This document shows positions 57,395-64,000 of a stretch of 64,000 nt of DNA, one piece after another. The notes beneath the pieces are model-generated. The model saw only the letters and a list, made by a program, of their open reading frames with translations, was not told the DNA's origin and ran no database searches. The stretch is from Agapanthus africanus. Lineage: Eukaryota; Streptophyta; Magnoliopsida; Asparagales; Amaryllidaceae. How positions within the stretch are numbered: position 1 is the stretch's first letter; each line of letters opens with the position of its first letter. Location of the stretch: positions 593,720,410 to 593,784,409 of the forward strand of contig CM057344.1 of NCBI GenBank assembly GCA_030015575.1, read 5' to 3'. Both the position numbers and the translations under genes were made by a program.

Positions 57395-60166
57395 ATGAAC
57401 ATATTCCTAGATCAAAAGTTAATTGCATCAGGCTCGCTACATAATGGCATATTCATTCTAAATCAAAATACAGTCCTCAATATACAAAACACACACAAGA
57501 GGAAAAATTCAGAAATGAACGAATCCTTCTTGTGGCATTGTAGACTTGGTCATATCAATGCGACACGACTGGCTAAGTTACATAAGGATGGTTATTTGAA
57601 TCCGTTCGAATTATCATCTTATGATACTTGCCATTCATGTCTCAAAGGAAAAATGACCAAAGCTCCGTTTAGTGGACACGGAGAAAGAGTTACTGAACTC
57701 TTAGGACTGATACATAGTGATGTATGCGGTCCTATGTCTACACATGTCAGGGATGGTTCTTCCTACTTCATTACATTCACTGACGATCTCTCTAGATACG
57801 GGCATGTGTTCCTGTTGAAACACAAGTCTGAAGCTTTTGAGAAATTCAGAGAATATAAGCACGAAGTAGAGAACCAAACGGGCAAAAGTATTAAGATCCT
57901 TCGATCTGATCGAGGAGGAGAATACTTGAGCAATGAGTTCCAAGATTATCTAAAAGAGAATGGGATTCTCTCTCAGCTTACTCCACCTTATACACCACAG
58001 CACAACGGTGTATCGGAACGAAGGAATCGCACCCTATTAGATATGGTGCGTTCAATGATGAGTACAGCTGAGTTACCTATTTCCTTCTGGGGGTATGCGC
58101 TTGAGACAGCCATACACTTATTGAATATGGTTCCTACCAAATCAGTGCCTACCACTCCATATGAGATATGGAAAGGGAAGAGACCATCTCTTAAGTATGT
58201 TAAGATATGGGGTTGTCCAGCCTATGTCAAAAGACAAAATCCGGACAAACTCGAGGCAAGATCTGTCTTATGTAAGTTTGTAGGATATCCCAAAAATTCA
58301 CAAGGGTATATCTTCTACCACCCCGAGGAACAAAAGGTGTTTGTTTCTCGACATGCCACTTTCTTAGAAAAAGGTTTTCTTATGAAACAGATTAGTGGCA
58401 TTGAGGTAGAACTGGAAGAGGTTCCAGCAACACAAACTGTAACAGAAGACTTGGTAGAACCAGAGGATTCAGTAGAACCCGACGAACCCCAGCCTCTCCG
58501 CCGATCTAGTAGGGTTTCTCGTCCACCTGAGAGATACTACGGTTTTCTCATTGACGGTGGAAGCGAGGACTGCATCATGGAGGATGATGACCCAACTAGC
58601 TTCGAGCAGGCCATCACGAGTAGGGACTCAGTGAAATGGTTGGATGCTATGCGGTCCGAGATGGAATCCATGTACACCAACAAAGTATGGACTTTGGAAG
58701 TTGCTCCTGAAGGGGTAAAACCCATTGGGAGCAAGTGGATCTTCAAGAAGAAACTTGGTGTAGATGGGAAAGTGGAGACTTTCAAAGCTAGACTTGTAGC
58801 AAAGGGTTTTCGTCAAAGACCAGGTGTGGACTATGACGAAACCTTTTCTCCAGTGGCTAAGCTTAAATCCATCCGGATCATGCTTGCCATTGCTGCCTTT
58901 CATGACTACGAAATCTGGCAAATGGATGTTAAGACCGCCTTTCTAAATGGTGATTTAGAAGAGTGCGTGTACATGACTCAGCCAGAGGGCTTCGTAGACA
59001 GTGGGAGCAGCGGGAAGGTGTGCAAGCTGCTTAAATCCATTTATGGATTAAAGCAAGCATCGCGGAGTTGGAACATCTGCTTTGATGTCGTTATCAAAGA
59101 GTTTGATTTCGTCAAAAATCCAGATGAACCTTGTATCTACAAGAAGGTGGCAGAGAGTAAGGTTGTCTTCCTCGTATTGTACGTGGACGACATACTCTTG
59201 ATAGGAAATGATATTCCTATGCTGCAAGCGGTCAAGCTCTTCTTATCACAAAGATTCTCAATGAAAGATCTTGGTGATGCCTCCTGCATATTGGGAATTA
59301 GGATCTATAGAGATAGATCCAAACGGATTTTGGGATTGTCCCAATCCAGGTACATTGACACCATACTAAAGAGGTTTAGTATGGAAGAGTCCAAGCGTGG
59401 GAACTTGCCCACGATCTCTGGAGTCACTCTCTCCAAAGAGATGTCTCCCAAGACTGATTTGGAGAGAGCTCGCATGCAAGGGATACCCTATGCTTCGGCA
59501 GTAGGCTCAATCATGTATGCGATGCTATGTACCAGACCCGATGTAGCATACTCACTAAATGTAGTGAGCAGGTATCAAGCTGATCCTGGAGAGAGTCACT
59601 GGACAGCTGTGAAGAGCATTCTAAAGTACTTGCGAAGGACTAGAGATATGTTCTTGGTGTATGGTAACGGAGAGCTCCAAGTGGAGTCCTTTACCGATTC
59701 AAGCTTCCAGAGTGATAAGGACGACTCTAAGTCGCAGTCGGGCTTTGTCTTTACCCTTTACGGAGGGGCGGTTAGCTGGAAGAGTTCCAAGCAGGAAACC
59801 GTGGCAGACTCGACGATGGAGGCTGAATACATCGCTGCCAACGATGCTGCTAAAGAGGCTGTCTGGATCAAGAAGTTCATTACTGAACTTGGTGTGGTTC
59901 CACCCATTGAGCATCCAATACCTTTGTATTGCGATAACAATGGAGCAGTGGCTTTGGCCAAGGAACCCAGGTCCCATCAGCGATCCAGGCATATTCTGAG
60001 GCGGTATCACCTGATCCGGGAGATAGTTGATCGCCGGGAGATCGAGGTCAGGAGGGTTAACACGAAGGACAACACTGCGGATCCACTCACGAAGGCCATT
60101 CCCCAGATACTGTTTGAGAGACTCTTCGGGATGCTCGGTATGAGATACTACAGCAGCTGGCCCTAG
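57395..60166 (+). CDS. C2 copia integrase-RT-RNase H polyprotein
   Basis: 923 codons without interruption. The pre-integrase zinc domain has HCRLGHINATRL and CHSCLKGK (residues about 50-90). The integrase catalytic triad is D109, D172, E208 with D-x35-E spacing (SDRGGEY, GVSERRNRTLLD). A spacer rich in E/P/R follows (residues about 345-385). RT begins near WLDAMRSEMESM; catalytic D511 lies in QMDVKTAFLNGDLEECVYM and the active site YVDD is at 596-599. RNase H has SFTDSSFQSDKDD, STMEAEYIA and YCDNNGAVALA. This is a Ty1/copia order (INT before RT); the lineage within copia is not certain. The frame begins after a stop that cuts off the protease, so expression as Gag-Pol is doubtful. Confidence 0.9.
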   Translation: MNIFLDQKLIASGSLHNGIFILNQNTVLNIQNTHKRKNSEMNESFLWHCRLGHINATRLAKLHKDGYLNPFELSSYDTCHSCLKGKMTKAPFSGHGERVTELLGLIHSDVCGPMSTHVRDGSSYFITFTDDLSRYGHVFLLKHKSEAFEKFREYKHEVENQTGKSIKILRSDRGGEYLSNEFQDYLKENGILSQLTPPYTPQHNGVSERRNRTLLDMVRSMMSTAELPISFWGYALETAIHLLNMVPTKSVPTTPYEIWKGKRPSLKYVKIWGCPAYVKRQNPDKLEARSVLCKFVGYPKNSQGYIFYHPEEQKVFVSRHATFLEKGFLMKQISGIEVELEEVPATQTVTEDLVEPEDSVEPDEPQPLRRSSRVSRPPERYYGFLIDGGSEDCIMEDDDPTSFEQAITSRDSVKWLDAMRSEMESMYTNKVWTLEVAPEGVKPIGSKWIFKKKLGVDGKVETFKARLVAKGFRQRPGVDYDETFSPVAKLKSIRIMLAIAAFHDYEIWQMDVKTAFLNGDLEECVYMTQPEGFVDSGSSGKVCKLLKSIYGLKQASRSWNICFDVVIKEFDFVKNPDEPCIYKKVAESKVVFLVLYVDDILLIGNDIPMLQAVKLFLSQRFSMKDLGDASCILGIRIYRDRSKRILGLSQSRYIDTILKRFSMEESKRGNLPTISGVTLSKEMSPKTDLERARMQGIPYASAVGSIMYAMLCTRPDVAYSLNVVSRYQADPGESHWTAVKSILKYLRRTRDMFLVYGNGELQVESFTDSSFQSDKDDSKSQSGFVFTLYGGAVSWKSSKQETVADSTMEAEYIAANDAAKEAVWIKKFITELGVVPPIEHPIPLYCDNNGAVALAKEPRSHQRSRHILRRYHLIREIVDRREIEVRRVNTKDNTADPLTKAIPQILFERLFGMLGMRYYSSWP

Positions 60167-60180
60167 TGCAAGTGGGAGAT
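60166..60180 (+). other. C2 polypurine tract
   Basis: GTGCAAGTGGGAGAT immediately before the 3' LTR; its first base overlaps the pol stop codon. Confidence 0.88.
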
Positions 60181-62391
60181 TGTTAGTTGTATATATGCCC
60201 TAGAGGCCAGTATTGTACAGATGATGTATATTATATTGGATGCTTGGACATATATAGAGATGACTTTCTTGCTCGATATGATAGTATGCTATCTGGTTAC
60301 TCTTTATCTTAACATGTACACTAGTCTCTTTATACTGTCTTATAGTTACATGTTGGTAAAGCCCTTAGGATATGTACTTGACTACCTGGACTATGATGCA
60401 GATCATACTAGTGGGGACATGGTAGTCCGTAAGTACATCCTTCAAGGCCCCTAGTCGTGGGTGTATCGAGACGGGGCATCGATATACCAGTGTAGACTAG
60501 CGTATACGCTTCTCGACCCATGCGATGGGCGATGGATGATCCCATATCCATTGGTGTTTGACATCAGAGATGGTATACGGGTGCTCAGTGGAGACTGAGT
60601 ACACTGGACGGACTCGCCGAGAACTCCCAGATGGTATTATACCTCACGTCAGATGGCAGTTCTCAGGTGACACTTGTACAGGTTAGTCTGTAGACCCGAG
60701 ATCATCATAGAGTCTTGTGTGATTCCCACTGTGCTTTGATCTCCACCTTACCACGTCCATGAGGGCGTGCAAAACGGTGGTCTTTGGGTACAGTCCCGAG
60801 TCACATGGAGGCAATGAGCGATAGGAGGGGTTTCGTCTCTCCCGGTATTGGGGGTTGATGTTGTGTTGTGCTCGATTGGCCGTAACAGGGAAGTCCCTGG
60901 CCAGGGCTGATCAGAGATTTGCTGGTAAGTGTTACCAGTAGTTTCTCGACCAGTTATGAGCCTCACATCGGCACGACTTATCGGGTTATTGGGGTCTGAC
61001 GTTTACCACCCCTAGGCTTGATATGCGACATATCAGACGAACAGACCGGACTGTACGGTAAGTGTTACTGGTTGGATTCACAGGAGCATGAGCGGGCTAG
61101 CTCGTCGATCTTCTGATCGCTCAATACCCGGGTGGCCGTTACGTTTAGCAGACCGCTTGCGGCTTGTGGGTGTTTGATATGATCATCATCTGCTACCGGC
61201 GTATTGACGAGTCTTTAGAGTCCTACACAGAGGTTTCCTGGCTCAAGCGAAACGAAATAGGAGCGCATATGAGATATGTGCAGGACCGAGAATAATGCGT
61301 GTATGTGATACCGCATTTCATTCTCGCGATAAATGTTTCGATTGGTTATATTCGATATGACCTAGTTATCGAATCATAGATTCGATAAATCGATACATTG
61401 GATACTAGTCGGTTGTGTGCGACATGACCGGATCATTGGATCAAATATTGATTTAATGATTTAATGTATATATTACTTTGCATTAACTAGTATTGGTTCA
61501 CTTTATACGGATTTTCTCACTTGATGTGCAAGTTGTATATGTGATATACTTTTGTGCACATTATGTATCATGTTTGATGATACTTGATCATTTAGTTAAG
61601 TGTATATGATTAAACCATAATTAATATGATAATTAGGGTTTTGCATATCCATTTATTTATTTATTTGTTTATTTATTTATTTGGAAATGATTATGATAAG
61701 AATGGTGGCTTTCTTTGTCTTTTAGTTGAAGCTTCATGAAGCTTTGACTTCTTAACCATTCTTGTCATCATGCTTAACCCTAACCCATCCATTAACCATG
61801 GTTTATTCTCTACACTTAACCCTAGTTTAAGTTATGATAAGTATTGATTTTCTATTTTCTTTTTAAGATAGAACTTATCATTTTTCTAGCTCATCTTCTT
61901 CTTCATCTTCAAGTTTGAAACCTTGAGGCCATCAATGGCAACTTGAGCTTGAGAGTGAGAAATCCAATTCTAAAGAGAACCCACCTCCTATTTCTTCATC
62001 CTCTACCTCTTGCCAAGTAGTAGAGTGTGTTTCCTTCACAAGTTTCATCACTTTGTGAAGTAGGGAGCTTGATCTAGCGATGCCTCGACGTAGATCATCT
62101 TCGGCATCGTCGTCGATGACCAAGCCCGTTCATTCTCCGATGAAGCCGACGCTAGAGCCCGGGGTTCAACAAAGACAGCGAGGAGACTACGTTGCGGAGC
62201 CGTGGAGGTGGATATCCGGATCTACAAAGGTTGTAATTTCCATATCCTTGTAGTTAAGTGTTAACTAGTTTTCTTTTCGCCTAGATTTCTAGCAACGATC
62301 CGTAGTCTAGGGTTTCTCGGCACCATTTTTTTTGTAAAATAGCATGGTTGATGCCTTGTGAGACCTCTACTGTGTGCCTAGGAACCCTACA
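60181..62391 (+). repeat. C2 3' LTR
   Basis: 2211 bp, nearly identical to 51841-54066. The main difference is a short AT deletion near 61470. Confidence 0.92.
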
Positions 62392-63269
62392 AAAGCCGTT
62401 TTATGAATATCAGTTTCCTTGACTTTCACCTGATGATAACCTGAACGAAGATCTAATTTAGAGAAAACACAAGATCCACTTAGCTGATCGAATAGATCGT
62501 CGATGCGCGGGAGTGGATACTTGTTTTTTTATCGTGACTTCGTTCAAGGCTCTATAATCGATGCACATTTTGTATGAACCTTTCTTCTTCTTCACAAGTA
62601 GTACAGGTGATCCCCAACTTGAAGTGCTAGGATGAATCCATCCTTTCGCCAATGATTCGTCCAACTGCGTTCGGACTTCCTTCAAACCTTTCGAACTTAA
62701 TCGATAAGGTGCTTTGATCACCGGTTGTGCTCCTGGTACTAAATCAAAGCTGAATTCAAGAGCTCGATCGAGAGGAAAACCTGATATATCGTCAGGAAAC
62801 ACATCATCGAACTCTCGAACCACTTCTGGCCTTGATTCTTCCTCTTCTTGAGTTGCCGCAATCACTGCTTCTTTTGGATTTGCTTTGTATGTACTTGGCT
62901 CCAGGGTACGGTCTCCACTTTTGAAATAGAAGACCGGATGATCTGGAATCTCAAATACTACCCTCCTTTGACGACAGTCGATGGTAGCATAAAAGGTTCC
63001 GAGCTAATCCATACCTAGAACCACATCGAAGTTCGGTATGTCCAGCACTTTGAAGTCAGCATAGAATTCTCTGCTGCAGACTACTTTTGAACACAAGTTG
63101 TATCCCATTGTTGCCTTTAGAACTCCATTTCCTGAACTGACATTCTAGCTGGATACAAGCGTCGTGACTGGAATCGCGTGAGTTCTGACAAACCGTTGCG
63201 ACATAAAGCAGTGAGATGCTCCAGTATCGAAGAGTGCTAGTGCAGGGAGTGAGGCTACTAAGATTGTAC
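62392..63269 (-). pseudogene. G2 RT N-terminus and protease
   Basis: Minus strand: the protease active site FDTGASHCF near 63232-63206, with two in-frame stops after it (one after TTLVSS, one after VLGMD). Then comes the RT start at 62865-62458 ([46 protein letters not shown]), a frameshift near 62530, and HKTAF at the C2 junction. In an intact element this would be continuous with gag upstream and with 51840-51777 downstream. Stops, the frameshift and the two copia insertions leave it dead. Confidence 0.8.
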
Positions 63270-63357
63270 CTAAGGTATGTAGGATATGTTTTAGGTTTAG
63301 GAAAATTTGTGGATAGGTATTAAGACTGAAAGAAAAGTTTGAGAAGAAAAGGGTTGC
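63270..63357 (-). other. 88-bp insertion between gag and protease of G2
   Basis: On the minus strand the gag-PR reading matches G1 on both sides (EEAEATGQVITG, then TILVASLPALALFDTG) but is separated by 88 bp that begin GCAACC and end CCTTAG, contain a pyrimidine-rich stretch, and have stops. G1 has no such segment at the equivalent place. Confidence 0.6.
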
Positions 63358-64000
63358 CAGTGATAACTTGGCCAGTGGCCTCAGCTTCTTCCACGGTCAT
63401 CGTGAAAGCCTGTCGCTATGGTACATTCCTCCTGGCCTGAGGAGCATTCCTCGAAACATTCTGTTGAGCTTGATGGAACTGATGAGGAGGTGGTGCAGTC
63501 GATGGTCCTCTAGGTGGTGGAGCAGGTAGTGCAAGTCTCGGAGCATGTGCTTGGATAGCTGGGCGTTGAGGGTAAGTGATTGCTGACCTGGGTGCAGCAT
63601 ATGAGTTTTGTCTTTGGGGACAAGACTCAATACCATGAGTAGCTGAGCCGCAGACTAAGCAAAGATGGTTGGCTCGCCGGCAGTCTTGCAACATATGCCC
63701 ATTTCTCTTGCAGAGTTATAAAAGGCTGGGCTAGGATGGTTGTTCGGTACTCCCGGTCTCCTTGGCATAAAAGGTGGCCTTGACGAGGCTCCTCTTGTCA
63801 GCTGGTTAACAGGGCGTTTAACTTTTGCAGACTGAGGTCTGCCCCTCGCCTTTACCACTGCCTCATAACGGCGGGCAGCTTTCAGAGCCGATTCATGAGT
63901 CGGAAAATCTCCTATAGCCAGTGCAGCCTGGATTTCCGAATCTAAATCTTGTTGAAATCGACGGGATCTGATCTCATCCGTCGGTATCAGGTATGCCGCA
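63358..64000 (-). pseudogene. G2 gag, C-terminal part, cut by window edge
   Basis: Minus strand from the window edge: SRRFQQDLDSEIQAALAIGD, ALKAARRYEAVVKARGRP, then a Pro/Arg-rich stretch, a frame change near 63700, a zinc-knuckle pair that is partly damaged (CRRANHLCLVCGSATHGIESCP), a Gln/Pro/Ala-rich stretch and the segment leading to protease. The gag start and leader lie beyond 64000. Confidence 0.75.

Larger units (their letters stand above)
51841..62391 (+). mobile_element. C2: Ty1/copia element with intact 923-codon pol, no gag
   Basis: Plus-strand element with LTRs 51841-54066 and 60181-62391, primer site 54068-54080 and purine tract 60166-60180. The LTRs differ at about 20 positions plus a roughly 15-bp indel, so the insertion is recent. 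Order: leader (2.8 kb), protease, pre-integrase, integrase, RT, RNase H. The target duplication is not clean: GTAAT on the left; on the right a GTAAA copy is expected from the G2 reading, but three bases seem lost. It is inserted in G2 RT 64 bp from C1. Confidence 0.9.
6800..64000 (-). mobile_element. G2: Tekay/Del-type Ty3 element hosting G1, C1 and C2
   Basis: Minus-strand chromovirus whose 3' end is at the left. Its pieces are the 3' LTR (6800-7054 plus 36495-39139, interrupted by G1); a purine tract at 39140-39153; integrase, RNase H and RT (39196-41648); a 64-bp RT island (51777-51840); RT N-terminus and protease (62392-63269); and gag (63358 to the window end). The order on the minus strand is gag-PR-RT-RH-INT, and the reading fits across each insertion. 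The 5' LTR and the second copy of the presumed target duplication (CTAAC, 6795-6799) lie outside the window. Confidence 0.85.

Noticed and set aside
57395..60166. The 923-codon ORF as a domesticated host gene
   Set aside because: It lies between matching LTRs with primer site and purine tract and has the full integrase-RT-RNase H order, so it is ordinary copia pol.

Overview
The window is plant nuclear DNA from a gene-poor, repeat-dense (pericentromere-like) region. It holds no host gene that I can recognise. It is almost entirely LTR retrotransposons of the plant Ty3/gypsy (Tekay/Del chromovirus, Athila/Tat) and Ty1/copia groups. The plant origin rests on the initiator-tRNA-Met type primer sites (TGGTATCAGAGCC), the Athila/Tat primer site (TGGCGCC...), the Tekay chromodomain and the multi-kilobase LTRs. 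I cannot name the species.

The main structure is a set of nested insertions, most of them fixed by 5-bp target duplications. At the left edge (1-6243) lie an old Ty3 gag relic and a Tat/Athila 5' LTR with its primer site. That LTR is split by a solo copia LTR (2438-4553). A related copia LTR (6244-6799, minus) is in turn split by G2, a minus-strand Tekay element running from 6800 past the right window edge. G2 hosts three insertions. Its 3' LTR was entered by G1, a plus-strand Tekay element (7055-36489, TSD ACAAT). Its reverse-transcriptase (RT) region was entered by copia C1 (41654-51771, TSD TATTG) and copia C2 (51841-62391), only 64 bp apart.

G1's leader was entered by a minus-strand Athila-like gag-protease element. 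This Athila element contains a solo LTR, S1 (12379-13964, TSD TTGGG), and copia C3 (16173-26549, minus). Between C3 and the G1 gag lies rearranged Tat/Athila LTR material (26962-28930) with an inverted junction and a 0.5-kb direct repeat.

Coding state: only C2 carries a long intact ORF (923 codons, integrase-RT-RNase H), preceded by a protease cut off by one in-frame stop. No gag ORF is visible in any of the three copia elements. C1 and C3 have ruined pol but similar LTR pairs, so they were probably already defective and moved in trans. G1 pol is nearly complete, with five stops that all fit C-to-T changes at CG or CHG sites. G2 is cut apart by its guests and by further mutations.

The most interesting signal is in the non-coding leaders. 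C1, C2 and C3, and a Tat/Athila-type sequence, carry a paired GC palindrome (GCCGCGG-WW-CCGCGGC type). In the copia elements it sits about 190 nt after the primer site. Its core changes in a compensatory way (GGATCC in both arms, or GGAACC opposite GGTTCC), which points to a selected RNA or DNA hairpin such as a dimerisation or packaging signal. The copia leaders share a further hairpin, twin repeats and a triple repeat with conserved spacing, where gag would normally be.
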